Assembly (NCBI GenBank): GCA_964385465.1
Contig: CAYLPJ010000044.1
Coordinates: forward strand, 1-55,165
DNA: 55,165 bases
DNA from: CAYLPJ01 sp964385465
GTDB taxonomy: Bacteria > Planctomycetota > Phycisphaerae > SM23-33
Direction of reading: 5' to 3'
The position numbers and the translations under genes are program-made. Shown here piece after piece: positions 1 to 13,100 of the stretch. Position 1 is the stretch's first letter. Every line of letters begins with the position of its first letter. Under the pieces are notes generated by a model. It had not been told where the DNA came from. It ran no database searches and saw only the letters and a list, made by a program, of their open reading frames with translations.

Positions 1-1140
1 GCCCCGCCGACGCCCGCCCCGCCGGTGCCCCCGGCCCCCGAGCCCCTGCCGGTGCCCCCCGCGCCGACGCCGGAACCCGAGCCGGAGCCCCTGCCGCAGC
101 CCGAGCCGACACCCGAGCCCGAGCCGGCGGCGGCCGCCGAGCCCGACGTCGTCGACTTCGCGCCGGCGGTCGAGCGAGAGCCGGTCTACAAGCCCGCCGG
201 GGCCGAGCCCGAGACGCCCCTGACGGCCACACCGACCCCGCCGCCGACGCCCGAGCCCACCCCCGAGCCCGAGCCGGAACCGACACCGGCGCCCGAGCCG
301 CTGCCCGAGCCCGAGCCGGATCCCGGGACCGTCGCCGTCGAGCCTACGCCCGGTGACACGGAGCCCGAGCCGGACACCACGCAGATCAAGGTTTACGCCC
401 CCTTGCCCGCGACAGCCACCGTGCCGGCGCCCGAACCGGCGGTCACCCCGGCGCCCGAGCCGGCGACTGTGCCCGAGCCCGTGGTGACACCGGCGCCCGA
501 GCCGGCGACTGTGCCCGAGCCCGCGGTCACCCCGACGCCCGAGCCGGCGACTGTACCCGAGCCCGTGGTGACACCGGCGCCCGAGCCGGCGACCATCCCG
601 GAACCGACGGTCACGCCGGCGCCCGAGCCGGCGACTGTGCCCGAGCCCGTGGTGACGCCGACGCCCGAGCCGGCTCCCGTGCCGACCCCGCCGGTGACAC
701 CCGTGCCGGAGCCTGTCGTCACACCCAAGCCCGCCGTGACGCCCGCGCCGGAACCGGAGCCCCTGGTGACGCCCAAGCCGGCCGTGATCCCCGAGCCGGA
801 GCCGAGCGTCGAGCCCGAGCCGACCGTCATCCCCAAGCCCGCCGTCACGCCGGCGCCGGCGACCCAACCGGCCGTCACCCCCGCCCCGGCGGTGACGCCC
901 CCGCCGATCGTCGTGCCCGCCCCGTCGACGCCCGCGCCGACCACACGGCCGGCCGAGCCGACGACGAGGCTCGTCGTCCCCACGCCCGCCCCGCCGGTAA
1001 CGCCCGCGGTCGCGGTCCCGCCGGTCCTGCCGGCCACGCGCCCGGCGACGGCCCCGGCCACGACGGCCCCGGCGACCCGCCCGGCCGTCGAGGTGACGCC
1101 GCCGACGGGCACGCCGAAGGTCGAGGTCGAGTACGACTGA
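1..1140 (+). CDS. Pro/Glu-rich repeat protein, 5' end cut by window edge
   Basis: The reading frame is open from base 1 and ends at TGA 1138-1140, so this is the C-terminal part of a longer protein; a GTG at 25 is only an internal possibility. The visible 379 residues are almost entirely Pro, Glu, Ala, Thr and Val. The first ~130 residues are PEPEP-type runs. At about 430-690 there is a tandem repeat of a 14-residue unit of the type VTPAPEPATVPEP plus one residue. After that come Lys/Thr/Pro-rich stretches (PKPAVTP). No folded domain is visible; the end (PKVEVEYD) is acidic. Such sequences usually form extended linkers or wall-spanning stalks, as in TonB-like or pilus-associated proteins, but the function cannot be given without the N-terminus. 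It converges on the giant protein gene with an 18-base gap. Confidence 0.6.
   Translation, partial: APPTPAPPVPPAPEPLPVPPAPTPEPEPEPLPQPEPTPEPEPAAAAEPDVVDFAPAVEREPVYKPAGAEPETPLTATPTPPPTPEPTPEPEPEPTPAPEPLPEPEPDPGTVAVEPTPGDTEPEPDTTQIKVYAPLPATATVPAPEPAVTPAPEPATVPEPVVTPAPEPATVPEPAVTPTPEPATVPEPVVTPAPEPATIPEPTVTPAPEPATVPEPVVTPTPEPAPVPTPPVTPVPEPVVTPKPAVTPAPEPEPLVTPKPAVIPEPEPSVEPEPTVIPKPAVTPAPATQPAVTPAPAVTPPPIVVPAPSTPAPTTRPAEPTTRLVVPTPAPPVTPAVAVPPVLPATRPATAPATTAPATRPAVEVTPPTGTPKVEVEYD
430..690 (+). repeat. In-gene tandem repeat, ~42-nt unit (14 residues)
   Basis: About six near-perfect copies of a 42-base unit encode VTPAPEPATVPEP with small changes (PTP for PAP, ATI for ATV). The near identity at DNA level points to recent slippage or unequal crossover, so copy number may vary between strains. 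Confidence 0.75.
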
Positions 1141-1158
1141 CGTCGCCCCGCGGCCCCG

Positions 1159-4100
1159 CTAGGGCAGGGACAGGCCCCAGGAGGCCTTGAGGGCCTTGAG
1201 GTCGTCGCGGTCGATGTCGCCATCGCCGTCGAGGTCGCGGGCCGCCGTCTCGGCGGTCACCGCCTTGCCCATGCCGCGCTTCATCTCCACGTAGTCGCGG
1301 GCGTTGACGCGCCCGCTGCCGTCGCAGTCCCCGGGCAGGCAATGGAAGCGGAACACGAGGTCCGCCGGCTGGCCCGGCCCGCCGGTGGGCCAGTCATCCG
1401 AACCCTCGGCCCACGCCCCGTCCAGGGCGTTGCCCGCCGGGTCGGTTACGGCCTGGGAGACCGTCAGCGTCAGCCGGTCCCGCGCGATCGGCTGGTCCAG
1501 CCGCCACACGGCCGTGCGTGAGGCGGAATCGTACTCGAAGGCGTTGGCGTCGAGGGCGTACGTCCCACCCCGCGTGCCGGTCAGCACCAGGGCGTTGGCA
1601 TCGACCTCCACGTGCTCGCTGAACCGCACGCGGACCGTGTCGATGCCCGTCCACGGCAGCGGGTCGAGCTGCTCGTCGCCCGTCCGCAGGGCGTGGCCCG
1701 GCCCGCTGCCCAGCGCCGCCCGAAAGTCCGGCGACCAGGCGTTACCGTCCACGTACACGCACTCGATCACCGGGGGCACGTGGTCCACGTCGTCGTCGGC
1801 GATGACGATCTGCGCCTCGCCCGGCCGGCCTACCTTGTAGCCGGCGCCCGGCTCCAGCCGCAGGACGACGGTCTCCTCGCCCTCGTTCCAGATCTCGTCG
1901 TCGACGGGCGTGACGGTGATGTCCGTCGAGGCGAAGCCGTCGGGGATGGTCACCACCCCGGCCAGGTCCTCGGCAATGTCCCGCTCGGGCCCGCTCAGCG
2001 TGGCCGTGCTGCCGGCGACGCTGTAGGCCACCGTCAGCTCGCCGTCTGTGCTGCCCGTGCGGGTGATGGTGAACGTTCCGGCGTCGGGGCCGTGCTCGGC
2101 GGCGGCCGGGTCGGTGGCCGCCACGATCACCGCGTCGGTGCGGGAGGCCTGCTCGGTGTTGCCGTAGGCCCCGAGGTTTCGCCGCCCGCCGCTGGGGCTC
2201 GGCTCGATGCCGTACGGGCTGGCGGGGTCGCCGGCGTCGATGCCCGCGCTGGTGAGGGCGTCACGCACCCATGCGTTCGGGTCCGCCGGGGCCAGGCCGG
2301 TCGCCGGGTCATAGCGGCCGGCGGCCGAGCGGAGGTGGTAGTCCCCGCCGGCGGGATGCGCGAAATTCGGGTCGGCGACCAGGCTGTGGGTCCCGGGCGT
2401 CACGCCGACGGCCGCGCCGTCGGTGACGTGGAAGAGGTTGAAGTCCCGCGCGTCGAAGCCCGTGCTGGAGTCCTGCCTGAGGGCGATGCCGCCCTCGCCG
2501 CCGGCGGCGAAAATGTTGTCCACCGCGGTGATGTGGTACGCGCTGTAGCCCAGCCGCATCCCGTAGGCGGCGTTGCCCGCGAAGGTGCAGCCGCGGACCG
2601 TCGAGTGGTCCGACGTGCCGGCCAGATAGGCCCCGCAGCCGTAGGTGTAGGTCGCCCCGCGGGCCAGGCAGCTCTCGAGGGTCGTGTACTCGTTGAGGTA
2701 GAAGCCGGCGTAGTACGGGGCGACGGCCTCGATGCGGCGCAGCGTGCAGCCGTAGCCGCCGGCGTAGACGCCGTGGTATCCGCCGACCAGGCGCATCCAC
2801 CGCTGCGGGGCGGGGTGGGCGTTCGATGCGGCGGTGGTGATCGTGACGTGGCCGCAGTCGTTGAGGTGCCAGCAGTACGTCCCGCTGCCGGCCTCGCCGC
2901 GGTCGATCGTCACGCCGTACGGCGAGCCGGCGAAGGTGACCGCCGCCTCGTCGCTGCCGCCGTCGTCGGGCCCGACGGTGATGTTGGCGGCCGGGGCGTA
3001 CTGGCCGGTATCGATGCGGACGAGGTCGCCGGGCTCGAGGTCGTAGGTGTCCACGATGCCCCCGATGGTGGCCTTGGGGGTGGCGGGGGTCAGCCCGTCG
3101 TTGGCATCGTTGCCGGGCGCGGTGCACCAGGCGTCCAGGGCGGTGTTGGCGTCGTTGACGTAGAACGTCAGCCCGGTGCCGACGCGGAAGTCGCGCAGGC
3201 TGCTGTCGGGTGCGTCGAGGGCGTCGGTCGGGGTGATCCGCGCGCGGTAGGTCGGGCGCACGGCCAGGCTGGAGACGTCCCAGGAGAACAGCCCCTGGTC
3301 GGCGAAGAGCGTCTCGGCGCCGTCGATGGTGGCGAAGGTGGCTCCGGAATCCTCGGAGTACTCCAGCCAGACGGTGTCCAGGTCCTGCCATTCGGTTCCC
3401 GCCCACGTCCAGCGAACGGAGACCGGCGCGGCCTGGTTGAGGTAGTTCTCCCCGCCGGCCGGCTCGTACAGCCACGCCCGCCGTGTGGTGTAGGTCTTCG
3501 AGGCCAGCTCCGTCCCGCCGTAGGCGCCGAGGTTCCGCCGGCCCGTGTCGGGGCCGTGCAGCGGGGAGGCGTTCGGGGCCGGCTCGTCGCCGGCGCCGCC
3601 GGTGCCCGTGTCGATGCCCGGGCTGTCGCCGGCGTCCGCCGTCCACGCCCCGCCGTGATAGCTGCCCGCGGTGCTCTGGAGGTGGTAGTCCCCCGCGTTC
3701 GGATCGACGAACATCGGGTCGCGGAACACGAAGCCGCGGTCCTCGCGATCGATCCCGTGCGTCGCCTCGTCGGTGACGTACACGAGGTTGTGGTCGTGGG
3801 AACCGAGGGTGATGCCGGAGTCGGTCCACACCGCCTGCCGCCCGACGCCGGAGGCGACGAGGATGTTGTTCTCGGCCGTCACCGAGTACGCGCCGGACCG
3901 CAGGCGGATCGCGCAGCGTGCGTTGTCGACGACGGTGCAGTTGGCGACGGTCGAGCCGTCGCTGGAACTCCCGAGGGCGATGCCGTACCCCCCACCGGTG
4001 GTCCCGCGGATCAGGCAGTTCTCGATCGTCGCGTCGGGCACGCCGACGTAAATGCCGTAGTAGTCGTTGTCGGCGAGGTCCAGCCGGCGGATGCGGGCGC

Positions 4101-7100
4101 TGTTCCCGCCGACGTACACGCCGCCCCACGCGCCCGTGACGCGCATCCAACGCCGCGGCGTGCCGGGGCTCGGGTCGGCCTCGGCGGTGGTGACCGTCAC
4201 GTGCTGCGCGCCGGCGATCTCCCACCCGTAGGCGCTGCTGGAGGTGCTGCCGCGGTCGATCGTCACGCCGTACGGCGAGGCGGCGAAGGTGACCGCCGCG
4301 TCGGCCGAGCCGCCGTCGTCGCTGCCGATCTCGATGTCCGAAGCCAGCAGGTACTCGCCCGTGTCGATGCGGACGAGGTCCCCGGGCTCGAGGTCGTAGG
4401 TCGCCAGGATCGCCTGCACCGTCGCCTTGGGCGTCGCCGGGGTGATGCCGTCGTTGACGTCGTTGCCGTCGGCCGTGCACCAGGCGTCGCCGGCGGTGTC
4501 GGCGTCGTTGACGTAGAAGACCAGCCCCTCGCCGATGCGGACGTCCCTCGGGCTGGCGTCGTCGGCGCCGGGGGCGCCGGCGGGGATCGTCCGCACGCGG
4601 TAGGTCGGCTTGGGCGTCAGGGCGGAGATGTCCCACGGCGCGGTGGTGTCGGCGGCGGGAACGGCGTTGGCGTCGGGCACGTCCTGCCAGGTCGCCCCCG
4701 AGTCGTCGCTGTACCGCAGCGCGAGCGTCTCGCCGGCCTGCCAGTCCGTGCCGACCAGCGTCCAATGGACGTCGAGGGGCACGGCCTGGTCGAGGTAGTT
4801 CTCCCCGCCGACCGGTTCGATCAGCCAGGCGCGTCGCGTCGCGTAGGTCTTCGAGGCCAGCTCCGTCCCGCCGTAGGCGCCGAGATTCCGCCGGCCGGTG
4901 TCCACGCCGCCCAGCGGCGAGGCGTTCGGGGCCGGCTCGTCGCCGGCGTCGCCGAGGCCCGTGTCGATGCCCGGGCTGTCGTTGGCGTCGGCGGCCCAGG
5001 TGCCCCCGTGGTAGCTGCCCGCCGTGCTCTGGAGGTGGTAGTCCCCCGCGTTCGGATCGACGAACAGCGGGTCGCGATGGACGAAGCCGTGCGGCTCGCG
5101 GTCGATGCCGGCGGTCGTTCCGCCGGTCACCCATACGAGGTTGTGATCGTGGGAGGCGAGGGAACTGTTGGTGTTGCGTTCGACAGCCCGGCCGGACGTG
5201 CCGGACGCGACGAGGATGTTGTTTTCGGCGACGACCCCGTAGGCGCTGTAGTCCAGGCGGATCGCGTCGTGGGCGTTGTCGGCGACCGTGCAGTTGCGAA
5301 TGACCGAACCGTCTCCGTAGTAGCCGACGGCGATGCCCGCCGAGGCGCCCGCGTCGGTCGTGCCCCGCACGAGGCAGTTCTCCACCACGCCGGGGCGATA
5401 GAGGTACGCCCCGAAGTACCGGTTGGCGGCGAGGTCGAGCCGGCTCAGCCGGAGACCCGCACCCAAGGCGTACACCCCGCGGTAGGCGCCGGTGATCCGC
5501 ATCCATCGCTTCGGCGAGCCGGGATGGGCGTCGCTGGCGGCCGTGGTGATCGTGACGTTCTCCGCCCCCTCGACGTGCCAGGCGCTTGTCGAGGAGGAGA
5601 GATCCCCGCGGTCGATCGTCACGCCGTACGGCGAGGCGGCGAAGGTGACCTGTGCGTCGGCGTCGCCGCCGTCGGCCTCCCCGACGGTGATGTCCGACGT
5701 CAGCGCGTACGTGCCCGTGTCGATCTGCACCACGTCGCCGGGTTCCAGGTCGTAGGCGTCCAGGACCGACTGCACCGTCGCCTTCGGCGTGCCCGGGGTC
5801 AGGCCGTCGTTGTCGTCGTTGCCGTCCGCCGTGCACCAGATGTCCAGCGCCCCGGCCGCGTCGTTGACGTAGAAGTACGTCGTGCTGCCGATGCGGAAGT
5901 TCTCGGGGCTTACGTCGGCGGTGGCCGGCGAGTCGACCGGCTCGATCCGCACGCGGTAGAGCAGGCTCCCGGGCAGGTTCTCGATGTCCCAGACGAACGC
6001 CCCGGCGAGGGCCTCGACGGCGTTGGCGTCGGGGATCGGGCTGAAGGTGTGCCCGGCGTCGTCGGAGGAATGCAGCACCACGTCGTCGCCGCTCTGCCAG
6101 TCCGTGCCCGCCCACGTCCAGCGGACGGCGACGGGGATGGACTGGTCGAGGTAGTTCTCCCCGCCGACCGGCTCGAGCAGCCACGCCCGCCGGGCGGCGA
6201 AGGTCTTGGAGCCCTGCTCGGTCCCGCCGTAGGCGCCGAGGTTGCGGGCGCCCTCGCCCGCCGCGTGCATGGCCGTGGCGTTGGGGGCCGGCTCGTCCCC
6301 GGCGTCGCCGAGGCCCGTGTCGATGCCCGGGCTGTCGTTGGCGTCGGCCGTCCACGCCCCGCCGTGATAGCTGCCCGCCGAGCTCTGGAGGTGGTAGTCC
6401 CCGGCGTTGGGATCGACGAACAGCGGGTCGCGCCCCACCATCTCGGACGCCCCCCGCTGGGTACAGGCGGTCGCCCCGCCGGTGGCGTAGAGCAGGTTGT
6501 TCTCGCGGGAGCTGAAAGACGCCCCGCTGTGGACCTTCAGCGCCCACGCGTCGCGGCCGTCGGCGGCGAGGATGCAGTTCTCCAGCACGAGCGAACCGGC
6601 GTCGGCGTCGACCTCGACGGCCTCGACGGGGTTGTCGGCGACGGTGCAGTTGCGGATCACGCTGCCGTCGGCGGCGTCGTCCACGTAGATGCCCCTCCCG
6701 TACGTCGGGTCGGTCGAGCCGGTGACCAGGCAATGCTCGACGGTCGCTCCCTCGCGGAGGAACAGCCCGTAGCGGCCGTTGCCAGCGAGGTCCAGGCGGC
6801 TGAGGTGCGTGCCATCGCTGCCGGCATACACACCCGCGTAACCGCCGGTGATCCGCATCCAACGCCGGGCGGCGGCCGGGTGGGCGCTGCTTCCCGCGGT
6901 GGTGATGGTCACGTACCCGCCGCCCTGGATGTTCCAGGCGTAGCGGCCCGAGCCGGTGTCGGCGCGGTCGATCGTCACGCCGTACGGGGAGGCGGCGAAC
7001 GTCACGGGCGCGTCGGGCGACGTGCCGGCGTCCTGCGAGCGGACATCGATGTCGTCGGCCAGCGTGTAGGTGCCCGTGTCGATGCGGACCGTGTCGTTGG

Positions 7101-10100
7101 GCTCGAGATCGTAGGTGTCGAGCACGGCCATGACGGTCGCCATCGGCGTCGCCGGCGTCGTGCCGTCGTTCAGGTCGTTGCCGTCGGCGGTGCACCAGGC
7201 GTCCAGGGCCGTGTTCGCGTCGTTGACGTAGAACGTCAGGGCATCGCCGATGCGGAAGGTCCGCGGGCTGGCATCCTCGGCCCCGCCGGCCGGGGCGATC
7301 CGCGCCCGGTAGCGCGGGCCGGGCGCCGCGGCCGCGATGTCCCACGCGAACGCCCCGGCGTTGCCGTCCACCCCGAGCCCGCCGGGCATGTCCGCCCAGG
7401 TCGCGCCGGCGTCGGCGGAGAAGGCCAGGTCGGCCGTGTCGCCGCCCTGCCAGTCGGTCCCCGCCCACGTCCAGCGGACGCCGACGGGGATGGACTGATC
7501 GAGGTAGTTCTCCCCGCCGACCGGCTCGTAGAGCCACGCCCGACGCGTCGCGTACGTCTTCGACGCCAGCTCCGTCCCGCCGTAGGCGCCGAGGTTCCGC
7601 CGCCCGGCGTCGGGCGCGTGCAGCGGCGAGCCGTTCGGCGAAGGCTCGTCGCCGGCGCCGCCCGCGCCCGTGTCGATGCCCGGGCTGTCGCCGGCGTCCG
7701 CCGTCCACGCCCCGCCGTGGTAGCTGCCGGCCGTGCTCTGGAGGTGGTAGTCCCCCGCGTTGGGATCGACGAACAGCGGGTCGCGGTGAATGAAACCGTT
7801 GGGGTCGCGGTGGCTCGGCGGGTACAAGCCGTCGGCGTTGTACAGGAGATTGTGGTGCCTCACTGAGACCCCGTCCCCCCCCTCCTCGTAGATGAAGCCC
7901 CCGTCTTCGCCGGCAACCAGGATGCAGTTTTCCATCGTGACCAAATCGGCGGAACGATTCGTCCTGATGCAGTAATCCGGCATGCCCACGATCGTGCAGT
8001 TGCGCACCTCCGAGCGGTCCGCGCTGCTGTCGACGTATACCCCCCGGCCGTACGTGTCGGTGCAGTCGCGGATGAGGCAGTTCTCGATCGCTGCCCGACT
8101 GTGGAGGAAGACCCCCTCCCGGTGGTTGCCCACGACATCGAGCCGGCTCAACGTAACCACGCTTCCGTCCACGTACACGCCGCGATAGCCGCCGGTGACC
8201 CGCATCCACCGCTTGGCGGCCGTGGGGTGGGCCTCCGAGGCGGCGGTGGTGATTGTGACGTGGGCGGCATCGATGTCCCAGACGTTCCCGCTGCCGGTTT
8301 CGCGGTCGACGGTCACGCCGTACGGCGAGGCGGCGAAGGTCACGTCGGCGTCGGCCGAGCCCCCGTCGGCCGGGGCGATCCGGATGTCCGCGTCGGGCAC
8401 GTACGTTCCCGTGTCGATGCGGACGGTGTCGCCGGGCTCGAGGTCGTAGGTATCCAGCACGGCCTGGACGGTCGCCATCGGTGTGGCAGGGCTCGTGCCG
8501 TCGTTCTCGTCGTCCCCGGCGGCGGTGCACCAGGCATCCATGGCCGTCTCGGCGTCGTTGACGTAGAACGTCAGCGCCTCGCCGATGCGGAAGTTCTCCG
8601 GGCTGACGTCCACGGCGGTGTAGACCGCCGCGGGGATGACGGCCACGCGGTAGCGCGGCCCCGGCGTCATGGAGGAGACGTCCCAGGCGAAGGCCCCGCC
8701 GGCGGCGTCCACGGAGGCCGCGCCGGGGATCTGCCCCCAGGTCGCCCCGGCGTCGTCGGAGACCTGGAGCCCGACGTCCTCGCCGGCCTGCCAGTCGGTG
8801 CCCACGACCGCCCAGCGGATGTCGATCGGCTCGGATCGGTCGAGGTAGTTCTCCCCGCCGACCGGCTCGATCAGCAGGGCCCGGCGGGTGGCGTAGGTCT
8901 TGGACGCCAACTCGGTCCCGCCGTAGGCGCCGAGGTTCCGCCGCCCGGTATCCGGTCCGCCCAGCGGGGAGGCGTTGGGCATGGGCTCGTCGGCGGCGTC
9001 GCCGAAGCCCGTGTCGATGCCCGGGCTGTCGTTGGCGTCCGCCGTCCACGCCCCGCCGTGGTAGCTCCCGGCCGAGCTGGACAGGTGATAGTCCCCCGCG
9101 TCGGGGGCGACGAACATCGGATCGCGCCCGCGGAGGCCGTGCTCCTCGGCCCCGACGCCTGCGAGCGCCCCGCCGGTGGCGTGGACGAGGTTGTAGTCCC
9201 GGGAGGCGAAGACGTCGTCGGCCTCGGGGTACACGGCCCGGCGGCCCTGGCCGGAGGCGATCAGGATGCTGTTCTCCAACACGGTCTGGTGGGCGTAGTC
9301 GTCGATCCGCAACCCGTAGTTGCCGCCGGCGATGATCGTGCAGTTGCGCACCGTCGTGCCGTCGCTCGAGGACCCCAGGTACACGCCGGAACCGTGCGTT
9401 GAGGCCGTGTCGCGGACGAGGCAGTTCTCCAGTGTCGCCGGGTTGTAGACGTAGACGCCGAAGGTCTCGTTGTCGGCGATATCCAGCCGGCTGAGCCGCG
9501 CTCCGTGGCCGCGGGCGTAGATGCCGTAGGTCCCCCCGGTGATCCGCATCCACCGCCTGGCGGCGCCGGGCAGGGCGTCGCCGGCCGCGGTGGTGATCGT
9601 CACGTAGGGGGCCTCATCGATGTGCCACGCGAACGCCCCGCCGGCGGTGCTGTCGCGGTCGATGGTCACGCCGTACGGCGAGGCCTCGAAGGTCACCGGC
9701 GTCTCGGCGTCGCCGCCGTCGGCGGCGACGACGGTGATGTTGGCCGCCAGCACATACGTGCCCGTGTCGATGCGGACCGCGTCGCCGGGCTCGAGGTCGT
9801 AGGCGTCCAGCACGGCCTGGACGGTGGCCTTGGGTGTGGCCGGCGTGAGTCCGTCGTTGGTGTCGCTGCCGGCGGCGGTGCACCAGGCGTCGTTCGTCGT
9901 GCTGTGATCGTTGACGTAGTAGACCGCCCGCTGGCCGATGCGGAAGTCCTCGGGGCTGATGTCCGCGGCCCCGGCCCCGGCGGGCGCGATCCGCGCGCGG
10001 TACTTCGGGCTGCCGGCCAGGCCGGTGATGTCCCACGCGAAGGCCCCGGCGTTGGCGTCGAGCTCGAGCCCGCCGGGCATGTCCGCCCACGTCTGGCCGG

Positions 10101-13100
10101 AGTCGGCCGAGTAGGACAGGTTCGCCGTGTCGCCGCTCTGCCAGTCCGTCCCCGCCGGCGTCCAGCGGACGCTGACCGGGACCGCCTGGTCCAGGAAGTT
10201 CTCCCCGCCGACCGGCTCGTAGAGCCACGCCCGACGGGTCGCGTACGTCTTCGACGCCAGTTCCGTCCCGCCGTAGGCGCCGAGGTTCCGCGCGCCCCCG
10301 TCGGGGCCGTGCAGCGGGGAGCTGTTCGGCAGCGGCTCGTCGCCGGCGTCCCCGAAGCCCGTGTCGATGCCCGGGCTGTCGGCGGCGTCGGCCGTCCACG
10401 CGCCCCCGTGGTAGCTGCCGGCCGTGCTCTGGAGGTGGTAGTCCCCCGTCGCGGCGCTGACGAACAGCGGGTCGCGGTGGATCAGCTCGTTGGGCTCGCG
10501 CTGGACGCCGAGGGTCGCGCCGTCGGCGGCGTACAGCAGGTTGTGGTCCCGCGAGGCGAAGGAGGTGCTGGTGTGCATCTGGACGGCCTGCCGCCCCGAG
10601 CCCGAGGCGACCAGGATGCAGTTGGTCAGCGTCACGCCGTAGGCCCCGGAATGCAGGGCGAGGGCCTCGTTGGCGTTGTCGACGAGCGTGCAGTTGCCGA
10701 TGACCGAGTCGTCGGCGTAGCTGCCCAGGCCGATGCCCGCCCCGGCCGAGCTGGCCGTCCCGCGGGCCAGGCAGTTCTCGACCGTCGTTTGGCGATACAG
10801 GTACGCGCCGTAGTAGTGGTTGCCCGCGAGGTCGAGCCGGGCCAGTCGTGCGCCGGTCCCGGCGGCATAGACGCCGTGGTAGCCCCCGCTGATCCGCATC
10901 CACCGCCGCGGCAGCGCGGGGCGGGGATCGTCGCCGGAGGTGGCCAGCGTGACGTGGACGGCATCCTGGATGTACCAGGCGTAGGCCCCGCCGGCGGTGT
11001 TGCCGCGATCGAACGTCACCCCGTACGGAGAGCCGGCAAACGTGACCGGCGCGCCGGCGGCGCCCTCGTCGGCGGGCGTGACGGTGATGTTCTCGCCCGG
11101 GAAGTAGGCCCCGGTGTCGATGCGGACGACGTCGCCGGGCTCGAGGTCGTAGGTGTCCAGCACGTCGGCGACGCTGTCCATCGGCGTCGCCGGGGTCAGC
11201 GCATCGTGGGCGCTGCTGCCGGCGGCGGTGCACCACGCGTCGCTGGTGGTGCTGTGGTCGTTGACGTAGAAGATCAGCCCCGAGCCGATGCGGAAGGTCC
11301 GCGGGCTGCGGTCCGTGCCCGTTGCGTCGTTCAGCGGCGCGGCCTCGACGCGGTACAGCGGCCCGGCGGGCAGGCCCGCGACGGACCACTCGAACCGCCC
11401 GGCCTCGACGGGCACGGAGGCGGCGCCCGAAACGCCCTGCCAGGTGACCCCGGCGTCGCCGGAGAAGCTCAGCGCCACGGCCTCGCCGCCCTGCCATCCG
11501 GTCCCCGCCCAGGTCCAGCGGACCTCGACGGGCAGCCCGTCGTCGAGATAGTTCTCCCCGCCGACCGGCTCGCGGAGCCAGGCCCGGCGGGTCGCGTAGG
11601 TCTTCGAGCCCTGCTCGGTCCCGCCGTAGGCGCCGAGGTTCCGCTCGCCCCAGCCGGCGACGTGAAGCGGCGAGCCGTTCGGCAGCGGCTCGTTGCCGGC
11701 GTGTCCGAAGCCCGTGTCGATGCCCGGGCTGTCGTTGGCGTCCGCCGTCCACGCCCCGCCGTGGTAGCTGCCGCCCGTGCTGGCGAGGTGGTAGTCCCCC
11801 GCGGCAGGATTGACGAACAGCGGGTCGCGGAAGACGAAGCCTCGCCGGTCGCGCCCGACGCCGGCGACGGCCCCCGCGGCGACGTGGATGAGGTTGTAGT
11901 CCCGCAGGCCGAAGCCGCTGCCGCTGTGGATGAAGACGGCCTCGACGCCCTCGCCGGCGGCGGCGAAGATGTTGTTCCGCGCGACGACGTCGTTGACCCC
12001 GCCGGTCAGTTCCAGGCACTGGTTGGCGTTGTCGGCGACGGTGCAGTTGCGCAGGACGGTCCCGTCGGCGTAGCCGGAGAGGATGACGCCGGCCCCGGAG
12101 GCGCTGGCGGTGTTGCGGACGAGACAGTTGGCGATCGTCGCCGGCCGGCTGGCGTAGATGCCGCAGTAGTCGTTGCCGGTGATGTCCAGCCGGCTGACGT
12201 GGGCGCCCGTGCCGTAAAGGTACACGCCGCGACTGGCCCCTGTGATGCGCATCCACCGCTGGGGCGATCCCGGGTGCGCGTCGCTGGTCGCCGTGGTGAT
12301 CGTCACGTTCTCGGCGTCGTGGACCTCCCAGGCGTAGGCCCCCGCGGCGGTGTCCGCGCGGTTGATGGTCACGCCGTACGGGGAGGCGGCGAAGGTCACC
12401 GGCGCCTCGGGCGAGCCGCCGTCCTCGCTGTTGATGCGGATGTTCTCGGCCAGGACGTACGTGCCCGTGTCGATCCGCACGACGTCGCCCGGCTCGAGGT
12501 CGTACGCCGCCAGGACCGCGGCGACCGTGGCCTTCGGCGTGGCGGGTGTCAGGCCGTCGTTGGTGTCGCTGCCCGGCGCGGTGCACCAGGCGTCGGTCGT
12601 CGTCGCGAGGTCATTGACGTAGAAGAACCGGTTCGCCACCGTCGGGCTCGTGCCCGTCTCCGCGGGCTCGTTCGGGTCCGCGAGGTCGTCGGCGTCGGTG
12701 TCGTCGGCCGTCGGGTCCGTCGAGTACCAGTGCTCCAGCAGGTTCACCAGGCCGTCGTGGTCGGTCTCGTCGCTGCCGGGACCGTGGGCCAGCGACAGGA
12801 ACCAGTGCTGCTCCCACTCGTCGGCCAGCCAGTCCAGGTCGTCGTCGGCCACCGGGCCGAAGGGGGTGTAGTCGGACACGGCGACGGGGTTGAGCAGCAT
12901 GGCGTCGTCCCCCCCGGGCGTGCCGTCGGTGTAGGCCCGCCCGACCCACTCGGCCATGCCGCCGCCTGCGGTGCGGCGGAGGGTGATGTCGTATCGGCTG
13001 GCGAACAGGTGGAGCTGCGCCGGCGTCGTGCCCCGCTTGATCCCGTCGATGTAGATCTCCGCCGGCGAGCCGAAGGACTCGACGAACAGCCCCTTCATCA

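Noticed and set aside
1612..7866. A 2,084-codon open frame on the plus strand opposite the giant gene
   Set aside because: It repeats with the beta-helix units, has Arg/Val/Gly/Ala-rich low-complexity content, no domain and no ribosome-binding site; it is a GC-driven shadow.
2309..9553. A 2,414-codon minus-strand frame shifted against the giant gene
   Set aside because: Arg-rich, without domains, and shares bases with a strongly supported gene in another frame.
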